NCBI GenBank assembly: GCA_963829955.1 | Contig: CAWHKS010000014.1 | Location: 1 to 64,000 of the forward strand | Length of the DNA: 64,000 nt | Direction of reading: 5' to 3' | Source: DASTFY01 sp963829955 | GTDB lineage: Bacteria > Actinomycetota > Acidimicrobiia > Acidimicrobiales > Ilumatobacteraceae | Part shown: in pieces, positions 8,873 to 16,062 of the stretch | How the letters are laid out: the number at the start of each line of letters is the position of its first letter | Position numbering within the stretch: the first letter of the stretch is position 1 | The notes under the pieces: model-generated | The model's input: the letters and a program-made list of their open reading frames with translations, nothing else | Told to the model about the DNA's origin: nothing | Databases searched by the model: none | Translations under genes and position numbers: made by a program

Positions 8873-9632
8873 CTACGGGGAACCGGAAACGCCGGTGGCC
8901 GGTGGCGTGCGGCGCCGGCGTCCGGTGAGGACGTCCCGCACCCCCCAGCCCGTCACCAGCGCGAACGCCTCGAGCACGATGGGGAGCGACATCTTGGACT
9001 CGCCGGCCTGACGGTCGACGAACGCGACAGGAATCTCGACCACGCGCCCGCCCTGGCGGACGAGGCGGTAGGTCATCTCGACCTGGAAGCCGTACCCGTA
9101 CCGCGTGGACGTGGTCGAGGTCGAGGCGGCGCAGCGCGTCAGCGCGGTAGGCGCGGTAACCGGACGTCGAGTCGTTGACGGCGAGGCCGAGCGCGAGCGC
9201 GGCGTAGCGGTTGCCCCAGCGGGAGAGGAAGGCGCGGCGGCGGGTCCAGTCCGGGATCGACCCGCCGGCGACGTAGCGCGATCCGATGGCGACGTCGGCC
9301 CCGTGCATGGTCGCCGACACCAGCGCCGGCAGCGCGGCCGGGTCGTGCGAGAGGTCGGCGTCCATCTCGACCAGGACGTCGAAACCGCGGTCGAGGCCGG
9401 CTGCGAAGCCCGTCAGGTAAGCGCTGCCGAGCCCCGCCTTCGTGGCGCGGCGGAGCAGGGTGACGTGGTCATCGGAGGAGCTCACGGCGTCGACCAGCGC
9501 GGCCGTGCCGTCCGGGCTGTTGTCGTCCACCACGAGGACGTGGCCGTGCGGCAGTTCCTCGCGGATGCGGCGGAGCACGGTCTCGATCCCGGATGCCTCG
9601 TTGTAGGTGGGGACGACCACCAGCACGCGCAT
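8873..9632 (-). CDS. Polyprenol-phosphate-mannose synthase-like GT2, with frameshift
   Basis: Transfers mannose from GDP-mannose to a polyprenol phosphate on the inner membrane face, giving the donor for periplasmic mannosylation. GT2 motifs are clear: VVVPTYNEASGIE at the start, VVDDNSPDGT, and the DAD metal motif in LVEMDADLSHDPAALP. Near 9095-9110 the frame shifts by one base, after LDLDHVH, and the rest (YGYGFQVEMTYRLVRQGG to RRRRTPPATG) is in another frame. The corrected length is about 252 residues, normal for single-domain Ppm/DPM1 enzymes. TAAGCT lies 7 nt before the ATG. It fits the mannosyltransferase and Thr-rich secreted proteins elsewhere in the window. Confidence 0.82.
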
Positions 9633-9639
9633 CCGGGCG

Positions 9640-9645
9640 AGCTTA
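9640..9645 (-). promoter_or_regulatory. -10 hexamer TAAGCT before the Ppm-like gene
   Basis: TAAGCT is 7 nt upstream of the ATG at 9632 in a 58-nt divergent gap; no Shine-Dalgarno sequence is present. Confidence 0.5.
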
Positions 9646-9676
9646 CGGTCCGGGTGCCACGCGCCCCCGGCAGCCG

Positions 9677-9682
9677 TAGCAT
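9677..9682 (+). promoter_or_regulatory. -10 hexamer TAGCAT before the 9691 gene
   Basis: TAGCAT is 8 nt upstream of the GTG at 9691. The surrounding GTAGCATCG recurs at the lepA and 59145 starts. Confidence 0.5.
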
Positions 9683-9690
9683 CGCCGGCC

Positions 9691-9972
9691 GTGTCGCGTC
9701 CCGCCGCCCAGGAGCCCTCGGGCGAAGCACTGTCCGCGCTGCCGTCGCCCGCGGCGAGGGCGGTCGCCTTCGCCGCCATCCTGCTCGGCGGCCTGGCCGG
9801 CGGACTGATCGGGTGGAGCTTCGTGTCCCTGCAGTCGTCCGGCAACAGCGACCTTCCCGCGGCCATCGGCGCCTACGTGGGCGCGGTCGCCGCGGCCGCC
9901 GGCACCGCCGTGATCTCGGTGCTGGGCCTGCGGGCCATGGGCGAGTGGCGCCAGCTCGGCGACCGCCGCTAG
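9691..9972 (+). CDS. Small two-helix membrane protein
   Basis: A 93-residue protein with an Ala/Pro-rich N-terminus and two hydrophobic segments (about residues 20-46 and 56-78), ending in a short basic tail (GEWRQLGDRR). The start is the GTG at 9691, chosen because TAGCAT lies 8 nt upstream; the frame is open further 5' but that stretch overlaps the divergent Ppm-like gene. I do not recognise a family. Its stop overlaps the stop of the convergent PIG-L gene by 3 nt. Confidence 0.6.
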   Translation: MSRPAAQEPSGEALSALPSPAARAVAFAAILLGGLAGGLIGWSFVSLQSSGNSDLPAAIGAYVGAVAAAAGTAVISVLGLRAMGEWRQLGDRR

Positions 9973-10673
9973 GCGAGGCGCAGCACCCTGAACACCTCGG
10001 CGTAGCGCAGTCCCTGGCCACGGCCGGCGTCCGCGGCCCGCTGGGCGACGAGCTCGTTCACCCACTCGCGACCTTCCCCGAGCTGGCTCCGGTGGCAGGC
10101 CAGCGCGGCAGTCTTGCGGTCCAGGACGGCACCGATGTCCACCGCGGCGTCGGGGTGCAGCGTGCCGGAGAGGTACACCTGCTCGACCTGGTGGGCCGGG
10201 CCGGCGTCGGGGAAGTAGAGGGGGCTCGCCGCGGCCGGGGCGACGGCGTCGAGCACCGCGGCGCCGCATACCCGGTGGTCACGATGGTTGACGTAGCCGG
10301 CGCCGAAGAACAGCGCGGTCGGATCCGGGCAGACGACCGTGTCCGGGCGGAGGCGGCGGACGACCTCGACGAGGCGGCCCCGCAGCTCGAGATCGTTCTC
10401 CGACTCGCCGTCCGGCCGTCCCAGCAGCGCGAAGGACGCCAACCCGAGCACGCCCGCGGCTTCGGTCACCTCCGCCGCCCGTTCGGCGGCCAGCTCGTCC
10501 GGATCGACATCGGGTGACGACGAGCCCTTGTCTCCCCGGTTCACGATCAGCACGTGCGCCTGGGCGCCGCGGTCGACCCACTGGGCGAGGCTCCCGCCGC
10601 ACGCCACCTCGGGGTCGTCCGGGTGGGCGTACACGGCCAGCACGGTCCTCGGCACCCGGGCGTCGGTCCGCAC
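9969..10673 (-). CDS. PIG-L family N-acetylglucosaminyl deacetylase
   Basis: Zinc-dependent deacetylase of the LmbE/PIG-L superfamily, which includes MshB and Mca of mycothiol metabolism. The zinc motif AHPDDPEVACGG (His-Pro-Asp-Asp) is at residues 16-27, and the later metal ligand lies in GYVNHRDHRVCG. The 234-residue length fits the general family and is shorter than MshB (about 300), so N-acetyl-sugar conjugates other than mycothiol are possible. The start is GTG with TACCCT 7 nt upstream. It is divergent from an inositol phosphatase; a link through inositol or mycothiol metabolism is plausible but unproven. Confidence 0.87.
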   Translation of the reverse strand: MRTDARVPRTVLAVYAHPDDPEVACGGSLAQWVDRGAQAHVLIVNRGDKGSSSPDVDPDELAAERAAEVTEAAGVLGLASFALLGRPDGESENDLELRGRLVEVVRRLRPDTVVCPDPTALFFGAGYVNHRDHRVCGAAVLDAVAPAAASPLYFPDAGPAHQVEQVYLSGTLHPDAAVDIGAVLDRKTAALACHRSQLGEGREWVNELVAQRAADAGRGQGLRYAEVFRVLRLA

Positions 10674-10680
10674 GGGCCGG

Positions 10681-10686
10681 AGGGTA
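10681..10686 (-). promoter_or_regulatory. -10 hexamer TACCCT before PIG-L deacetylase
   Basis: TACCCT is 7 nt upstream of the GTG start at 10673, in the short divergent gap. Confidence 0.5.
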
Positions 10687-10722
10687 GTGGCCGGACGACG
10701 CCGATCTCCGGGTGTCAGCCCG

Positions 10723-10728
10723 TAACGT
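10723..10728 (+). promoter_or_regulatory. -10 hexamer TAACGT before inositol phosphatase
   Basis: TAACGT is 8 nt upstream of the ATG at 10737, consistent with a leaderless message. Confidence 0.5.
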
Positions 10729-10736
10729 CGCCGGCC

Positions 10737-11528
10737 ATGACGACCGATCCGCGGGACCTGGCGGACCTGGCGGGCCGGGTGGCCACCGACGTCGGGCGGG
10801 AGATCGCCCGTCGCCGTTCGAACGGCATCGTGCGCGTGACCACCAAGTCGACCCCCACCGACATGGTGACCGAGTTCGACGGCGCGGCCGAGCTCATGAT
10901 CCTCGCTGCCCTGGAGGCGGCCCGCCCGGACGACGGCTTCGTGGGCGAGGAGGGCGCGGTCCGCCCCGGTTCCTCCGGGGTGCGCTGGTTGATCGACCCG
11001 ATCGACGGCACGACCAACTTCCTCTACGACCTGCCGGGCTGGGGTGTCTCGATCGCCGCCTGTGGTGACAGTGGCCCGGTCGCGGGAGCCGTCTTCGTCC
11101 CCACGACGGACGAGCTCTTCAGCGCCGCGCAGGGCCACGGGGCATCGCTCAACGGTTCGCCCATCCGCTGCCGCGAGAGCGTGGACCTGGGCACGGCGCT
11201 GGTCGGCACGGGCTTCTCCTACCAGCCGGCCACCCGGGCCGCACAGGGCCGCCTGGTCGCCGCGCTCCTCCCCCGCGTGCGCGACATCCGCCGGTTCGGC
11301 GCCGCCTCCGTCGACCTGTGCTCGGTCGCGGCCGGCCGGCTGGACGTGTATGTCGAAGAAGGGCTGGCCCCGTGGGACCTGGCCGCCGGCGAGGTCATCG
11401 CCAGAGAGGCTGGCGCGGCGGTGACGGACCTGGCCGGAGGGCCCGTCCAGCCCGGCTCGGTCCTCGCGTGCTCGCCGGGGCTGCACCAACCGTTCCTGGA
11501 GCTCCTCGGCGAACTGCAGGAGCGCTGA
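10737..11528 (+). CDS. Inositol monophosphatase family protein
   Basis: Mg-dependent phosphatase of the inositol-phosphatase fold. Metal-binding motifs are present: FVGEEGA (Glu), WLIDPIDGTTNF (Asp-Pro-Ile-Asp-Gly-Thr) and the C-terminal APWDLAAGEVIAREAGA (Trp-Asp). Length (263 residues) is typical. Actinobacteria use such enzymes to make myo-inositol for phosphatidylinositol and mycothiol, but the fold also includes histidinol-phosphate and fructose-1,6-bisphosphate phosphatases, so the substrate is uncertain. It is divergent from the PIG-L deacetylase with a 63-nt gap. Confidence 0.88.
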   Translation: MTTDPRDLADLAGRVATDVGREIARRRSNGIVRVTTKSTPTDMVTEFDGAAELMILAALEAARPDDGFVGEEGAVRPGSSGVRWLIDPIDGTTNFLYDLPGWGVSIAACGDSGPVAGAVFVPTTDELFSAAQGHGASLNGSPIRCRESVDLGTALVGTGFSYQPATRAAQGRLVAALLPRVRDIRRFGAASVDLCSVAAGRLDVYVEEGLAPWDLAAGEVIAREAGAAVTDLAGGPVQPGSVLACSPGLHQPFLELLGELQER

Positions 11529-11595
11529 CCCTCCTCGCGGCAGAGCGGCGGCGGGGTGTACCCCGGATGATCCGCCGATGGGGCACGATGGTGGG

Positions 11596-12276
11596 GTGGG
11601 AACCAGGATCCTGACCGTCGAGGACGACGAGCGCATCAGAGCCGCCGTGAAGCTGGCCCTCGAGGACGAGGGCTGGACCGTCGTCGAGTCGGGGAACGGC
11701 GAGGACGCGGTCGAGCAGTTCCACCGCCAGCCGGCCGACGTGGTGCTCATCGACCTGATGCTGCCCGGGATGGACGGGTTCGAGCTGTGCCGATCCATCA
11801 GGCGCCAGAGCGATGTACCGATCATCATGGTCACGGCCCGCAACGACACCCACGACGTGGTCGCCGGCCTCGAGGCGGGCGCCGACGACTACATGACCAA
11901 GCCCTTCGTGCCCAAGGAGTTGTCGGCGCGCATCCGCGCCCTGCTGCGGCGGGCCCGGCCACCGCAACCGGGGCACGCCCGCCTGGCTTTCGGGGATCTC
12001 GAACTGATCCCCGACGAGGGCAAGGTCCTCATCAGCGGCGACGAGGTGCACCTCACCAAGACCGAGTTCCGGCTGCTCTGCGAGCTGGCGGCCAACCCCG
12101 GCAAGGTGCTCTCCCGCGAGAGCCTGCTCGACCGGGTCTGGGGCTACGGCTACTTCGGTGACGGGCGCCTGGTCGACGTCCACGTACGGCGGCTGCGCAC
12201 CAAGGTCGAGGCGGACCCGGCCAACCCCCGACACGTCGTCACCGTGCGGGGGCTCGGCTACCGGTTGCAGGCCTGA
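11596..12276 (+). CDS. mtrA: MtrA-like response regulator (OmpR/PhoB family)
   Basis: DNA-binding output of a two-component system. The receiver domain has acidic residues 9-11, phospho-acceptor Asp53 (LIDLMLPGMDG), the switch Thr in MVTARND and Lys in YMTKPF; a winged-helix domain follows (LTKTEFRLLCELAANPGKV, then VHVRRLRTKVE). The following genes encode a HAMP-type kinase and a GerMN lipoprotein, matching the actinobacterial mtrA-mtrB-lpqB order that controls cell-wall and division genes. The start could be the GTG at 11596 or the in-frame ATG at 11578; the GTG gives the usual short N-terminus. It is 15 nt upstream of mtrB. Confidence 0.9.
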   Translation: MGTRILTVEDDERIRAAVKLALEDEGWTVVESGNGEDAVEQFHRQPADVVLIDLMLPGMDGFELCRSIRRQSDVPIIMVTARNDTHDVVAGLEAGADDYMTKPFVPKELSARIRALLRRARPPQPGHARLAFGDLELIPDEGKVLISGDEVHLTKTEFRLLCELAANPGKVLSRESLLDRVWGYGYFGDGRLVDVHVRRLRTKVEADPANPRHVVTVRGLGYRLQA

Positions 12277-12291
12277 GCGGCCGCCCGCACG

Positions 12292-13740
12292 ATGAGTGAT
12301 GCGGCGCCGGAGCAACCGAGCCGGCCGCCAGGGTGGCTCTCCCGGTTCGTCCCCCACCGGCTGGGGCTGCGCAACCGGATCCTGCTGACCTTCACCCTCG
12401 GCGTCGCCGTCCTGGCCATCGTGCTGGCCTTCACCACATACGGCCTCACCCGCTCGACCCTTCTGCGCCAGGAGGAGGACAGCGCCCTCGACCAGGCCTT
12501 CCGCAACGCCCGGCAGGTGCGGGCGACGCTGCGCGCCGCCCCGGGGTCGGGCGCAGCCGCCCTGGAGGTCGTTCCCGACAGCGAGTCCGAGCCATTCCTG
12601 CACTACCGGGGCGAGTGGGAGAACCGGAGCCCCCAGTTCAGCCGGGACAACATCCGGCCCGCGCTCCAAGAGCGGGTGATCGACGATCGCGTCTCCGCGC
12701 AGATGGTCTACGAGGAAGAGCAGCCGGTGCTGGCCATCGGCATCCCCCTCACCGACGTCGGCGCCAGCTACTTCGAGATCGTGCCTCTCGAGCAGGTGAG
12801 GGACACCCTGAACAGCGTGCGGGTGTCCCTCCTCGGCGCGGCCGTCATCACGACCGCGGTGGGCGTCCTCCTCGGTGTGTGGGCGGCCCGCCGCGCCGTG
12901 CGGCCCCTGGCCGACGCGGCCCAGGCGGCGCAGGCGATCGCCGGTGGCGGCCTCGGCACCCGGCTCGAACCGGGCGAGGACCCCGACCTCCAGGTGCTCG
13001 CGGGGTCGTTCAACGACATGGCCTCGGCGCTCCAGTACAGGGTCGAGCGCGACGCCCGCTTCGCCTCGGACGTCAGCCACGAGCTGCGGTCCCCGCTGAC
13101 CACGCTGGCCGCGTCGGCCGAGGTCTTGCAGAGCCGCCGGGACGAGCTGCCGGAGAAGGCGGCCGCGGCGGTCGATCTGATCGTGGCCGACGTCGGCCGC
13201 TTCCAGAACCTGGTCGAGGACCTGCTGGAGATCTCGCGCTTCGACGCCGGGGCGGTGCGGCTGAACCGGGAGGACCTCCTCGTCGCCGAGTTCGTCCGGC
13301 AGGCGGTGAGCGTGAGCAGCCTCCCCGAGGCGCACCTGACCGTGGATCCGCGCGCCGAGGAGCTCGTCATCCAGGGCGACAAGCGCCGGCTGGCCCGCGT
13401 CGTCGCCAACCTGCTCGAGAATGCCCGCTACTACGGCGGGGGTCGGGTCGACGTCACCGTCGAGCCGTCCCAGCCCGAGGGCGAGGACATCGTCGACGTG
13501 CAGATCGCCGTGGAGGACCACGGGCCCGGTGTGCCGCCCGAGGAGCGGGTCCTGATCTTCGAGCGGTTCGCGCGCGGCGTGTCGGCCGGTCGGCGGGGCG
13601 CGAGCGAGGGTGCCGGCCTGGGCCTGGCCCTGGTCGATGAACATGTGCGGATGCACGGCGGCCGCGTATGGGTAGAGGACCGGCGCGACGGCGAGGAAGG
13701 GGCCCGCTTCGTGATAGAGCTCCCGGCGGAGTTGGCATGA
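12292..13740 (+). CDS. mtrB: MtrB-like sensor histidine kinase
   Basis: Membrane sensor kinase partner of the upstream regulator. TM1 is about residues 29-51 and TM2 about 178-200, enclosing an extracytoplasmic sensor of about 125 residues. A HAMP domain, HisKA with His263 in SDVSHELRSPLTTL, and a HATPase domain (N box LLENARYYGG, G boxes GPGVPPEE and GAGLGLALV) follow. The 482-residue length fits MtrB. The stop overlaps the start of the lipoprotein gene (ATGA), so the two are translationally coupled, as expected if the lipoprotein modulates the sensor. Confidence 0.92.
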   Translation: MSDAAPEQPSRPPGWLSRFVPHRLGLRNRILLTFTLGVAVLAIVLAFTTYGLTRSTLLRQEEDSALDQAFRNARQVRATLRAAPGSGAAALEVVPDSESEPFLHYRGEWENRSPQFSRDNIRPALQERVIDDRVSAQMVYEEEQPVLAIGIPLTDVGASYFEIVPLEQVRDTLNSVRVSLLGAAVITTAVGVLLGVWAARRAVRPLADAAQAAQAIAGGGLGTRLEPGEDPDLQVLAGSFNDMASALQYRVERDARFASDVSHELRSPLTTLAASAEVLQSRRDELPEKAAAAVDLIVADVGRFQNLVEDLLEISRFDAGAVRLNREDLLVAEFVRQAVSVSSLPEAHLTVDPRAEELVIQGDKRRLARVVANLLENARYYGGGRVDVTVEPSQPEGEDIVDVQIAVEDHGPGVPPEERVLIFERFARGVSAGRRGASEGAGLGLALVDEHVRMHGGRVWVEDRRDGEEGARFVIELPAELA

Positions 13741-14468
13741 GGCCGTCACAGACCCGTCCGCGGGTCCTGACCGGCGTGGGAGGCCTGGCCGTGCTCGGGT
13801 CGGCCCTCTTCCTCGGTGGGTGCGGCCTGCCCACGGACAGCTCGCCACGCGACATCCCACCCGAGTTCGTGCTCGACGCCGCGTCGACCGTGGCGCCCGT
13901 GATCCCGTCGGCGACCGGTCCCCGGGCTTACTTCCTCAGCGGGCCCCCTGGGCAGCTCGGCACGCTGGAGCCGGTCTCGCGGCAGGTGAACTCCAGCGGC
14001 ATCATCCAGTCCCTGTTCGACGGCCTGACGACGGCCGAGCAGTCGCGGGGCCTGCGCACCGCCATCCCCGAGGACACCGAGTTGCTGGGCTCCCGCGTCC
14101 TGCCCGACGGCACGGCCCGCATCGACGTGAGCGACGACATCTTCGCCGCCACCGACGACGCCACGATCGAGGCGGTGGCCCAGATCGTGTTCACGGCGAC
14201 TGGCTCCCTCGGAGCGTCCCGAGTGGAGTTGCTCGTCGACGGTGAGCGCCGGGCCTGGCCCCGAGGCGACGGTTCGCCGGAGGAGGGGTCGCTGACGAAA
14301 TTCATGTATCCGGCCCTCAACCCGTCCAGCCGGCCCGACTACCCGCCGCTGATCGAGGACGCCGGACCGGTGGCCACCACGACGACAACGACCACGACGA
14401 CCATCGCCGCGAGCACTACGTCCGTCGCCGCGAGAACCACCACGAGCACGACGGCGCCCGCGGGCTGA
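13737..14468 (+). CDS. GerMN-domain lipoprotein, short LpqB-like
   Basis: Secreted lipoprotein with an Arg-containing signal peptide and lipobox FLGGC giving lipidated Cys29. A GerMN (sporulation/germination) domain covers about residues 80-180 (LFDGLTTAEQSRGLRTAIP, RIDVSDDIF, IVFTATGSLGASRVELLVDG). In the mtrAB context LpqB is expected, but LpqB has a large C-terminal beta-propeller and is over 550 residues; here that part is absent and replaced by a run of Thr and Ser. The Thr tract is a likely site of O-glycosylation. The stop abuts the convergent phosphofructokinase stop with no gap. Confidence 0.85.
   Translation: MRPSQTRPRVLTGVGGLAVLGSALFLGGCGLPTDSSPRDIPPEFVLDAASTVAPVIPSATGPRAYFLSGPPGQLGTLEPVSRQVNSSGIIQSLFDGLTTAEQSRGLRTAIPEDTELLGSRVLPDGTARIDVSDDIFAATDDATIEAVAQIVFTATGSLGASRVELLVDGERRAWPRGDGSPEEGSLTKFMYPALNPSSRPDYPPLIEDAGPVATTTTTTTTTIAASTTSVAARTTTSTTAPAG
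14355..14462 (+). repeat. Thr-codon-rich low-complexity tract
   Basis: Runs of ACG/ACC/ACA codons encode the poly-Thr C-terminal tail of the GerMN lipoprotein. Codon use is mixed, so selection is probably on the protein rather than on a DNA microsatellite. Confidence 0.6.
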
Positions 14469-15503
14469 CTAGCCGAAGAAGATGGCCGCCACGTCCTCGT
14501 ACATGCTGAGGTCGAGGGTGCGGGTTCGACCGAGCGCCAGGCGCAGGGGCGCCCGCTCGATGCGGCTCTCGCGGTAGACGACCATCTCGCCCCACGCCTT
14601 GTCGTGTACGGCGTCGATGGCGGCGAGCCCGTACCGGGTGGAGAGCACGCGGTCGTACGCGTTCGGCGTGCCTCCGCGCTGCACGTGGCCCAGCTCGACC
14701 ACGCGGGTGTCGAACCCGGTCCGCTCCTCGATGGCGGGGGCGATCAAGTGCGCGATGCCCGCCAGCTTGCGGTGCCCGAACTGGTCGAGGGGGCGGGGCG
14801 GAAAGACGAGCGTGCTCTCGGCCGGCTCGGCGCCCTCCGACACGACGACGATCGACGCGTACCGACCGCGGCGGTGGCGGCGCCGCAGCAGCTCGCACAC
14901 CTCGTCGATGTCGAAGGGCAGTTCGGGCACGAGGATGACGGTGGCCCCGCCGGCGATGCCTGCGTAGGTGGCGATCCAGCCCGCGTGCCGCCCCATCACC
15001 TCGACGAGCAGCACCCGGTCGTGGGACTCGGCGGTGGTGTGCAGCCGGTCGATGGCGTCGGTGGCGATCTGGACCGCGGTGTGGAAGCCGAACGTCACGT
15101 CGGTGCCGAGGATGTCGTTGTCGATCGTCTTCGGCACGCCGACCACGGGCAGGTCGACCAGGTCGTGGAGCCGGCAGGCAACGGTGAGGCTCCCGTTGCC
15201 ACCGATGACGATCAGGCCGTCGAGGGCCATCTCCTGGAAGATCTCGCGCACCCGCTCGGGCCCGTCCGGGTAGTCGAAAGGGCTCCCCCGCTTCGTGCCC
15301 AGCAGGGTGCCGCCGCGGGGCAGCATCCCCCGCAGGGAGCGGATGTCGAGGGGCATGGTCCGGTGCTCCAGCACCCCGTCCCAGGCGTCCAGGAAGCCGA
15401 TGATCTCATCCCCGTAGACGGTCTCACCCTTGCGCACGATGGCGCGGATCACGGCGTTGAGACCGGGGCAGTCACCCCCACCCGTCAACACGCCCACACG
15501 CAC
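14469..15503 (-). CDS. pfkA: 6-phosphofructokinase
   Basis: Phosphorylates fructose 6-phosphate in glycolysis. Motifs are GGGDCPGLNA (8-17), GGNGS (101-105), VPKTIDNDI (123-131), MGRHAGW and LGHVQRGGTP. Gly104 is the ATP-type residue and Lys125 is the residue typical of PPi-type or mixed enzymes; Asn103 replaces the Asp that binds Mg in E. coli PfkA. ATP is therefore likely but not certain as phosphoryl donor. The start is the GTG at 15503, giving the canonical opening VRVGVLTGGGDCPG, because TACCGT lies 7 nt upstream; an earlier GTG at 15512 would overlap that hexamer. Confidence 0.9.
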   Translation of the reverse strand: MRVGVLTGGGDCPGLNAVIRAIVRKGETVYGDEIIGFLDAWDGVLEHRTMPLDIRSLRGMLPRGGTLLGTKRGSPFDYPDGPERVREIFQEMALDGLIVIGGNGSLTVACRLHDLVDLPVVGVPKTIDNDILGTDVTFGFHTAVQIATDAIDRLHTTAESHDRVLLVEVMGRHAGWIATYAGIAGGATVILVPELPFDIDEVCELLRRRHRRGRYASIVVVSEGAEPAESTLVFPPRPLDQFGHRKLAGIAHLIAPAIEERTGFDTRVVELGHVQRGGTPNAYDRVLSTRYGLAAIDAVHDKAWGEMVVYRESRIERAPLRLALGRTRTLDLSMYEDVAAIFFG

Positions 15504-15510
15504 GACCGAC

Positions 15511-15516
15511 ACGGTA
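15511..15516 (-). promoter_or_regulatory. -10 hexamer TACCGT before pfkA
   Basis: TACCGT lies 7 nt upstream of the GTG at 15503 and excludes the alternative GTG at 15512, which overlaps it. Confidence 0.5.
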
Positions 15517-15602
15517 GAGGCTGCCCGCGGCCCGGCACCGCCTCGACACGGCGCGGACGCCGCGATCCCGAGCGCGACGGCCGGCCCGTCGCGACGGCCT
15601 GC

Positions 15603-15608
15603 TACAAA
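15603..15608 (+). promoter_or_regulatory. -10-like hexamer TACAAA before the 15617 gene
   Basis: TACAAA is 8 nt upstream of the GTG at 15617; the last base deviates from TANNNT. Confidence 0.35.
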
Positions 15609-15616
15609 GCAGGGCC

Positions 15617-16060
15617 GTGGCGTGGGATCGCAACCGACCTGTCCCGTGGAAGCGGCTCTTCACGTTCGTCGGGATCTACAGCCTCATCGTCTTCGGGCTG
15701 TTCGCCATCCTGCAGCCGGACAAGATGCTCCAGTCCTTCCCCGGCCTGGCGTTCGGCGCCACGGTCGCGGTGGCCGTCATGGCCATCCTGTCCAAGTTCG
15801 GCTGGCAGCCCACGATGCTGAAGTCCAAGGACCAGATCGCGGCCGATCGTGCCGCCCGAGAGGAGTCCCGGGCGGCCGCCAAGGCGCAGAAGGCGACCAA
15901 GGGGTCCAGCAAGGGCAGCAAGGCGGGCGCGGGTGACACGGCCGGCGGGGACGAGCTGCCGACCGTCAGCGCACCTCGCGCCAAGCCGGCACCCACTCGG
16001 CGGACCAGCACCGGGCCGACCAACTACCCACGGCGGACCCGGGACACCCGGAAGCGCTGA
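15617..16060 (+). CDS. Small membrane protein with basic low-complexity tail
   Basis: 147 residues: two membrane helices (about residues 13-31 and 42-61), then a Lys/Ala/Ser-rich stretch (about 73-105) and a basic Pro/Thr/Arg C-terminus, all probably cytoplasmic. I recognise no family. It sits 2 nt before the glycerol kinase gene on the same strand, so the two may share a transcript. A role in membrane-proximal nucleic-acid or protein binding would be speculation. Confidence 0.6.
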   Translation: MAWDRNRPVPWKRLFTFVGIYSLIVFGLFAILQPDKMLQSFPGLAFGATVAVAVMAILSKFGWQPTMLKSKDQIAADRAAREESRAAAKAQKATKGSSKGSKAGAGDTAGGDELPTVSAPRAKPAPTRRTSTGPTNYPRRTRDTRKR

Positions 16061-16062
16061 GC

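Noticed and set aside
7503..9866. A single glycosyltransferase-DinB fusion protein
   Set aside because: The shared frame is an accident of a frameshift in the Ppm-like gene: the proper C-terminus of that enzyme exists in another frame, and the linking stretch is Arg/Pro-rich with no domain.
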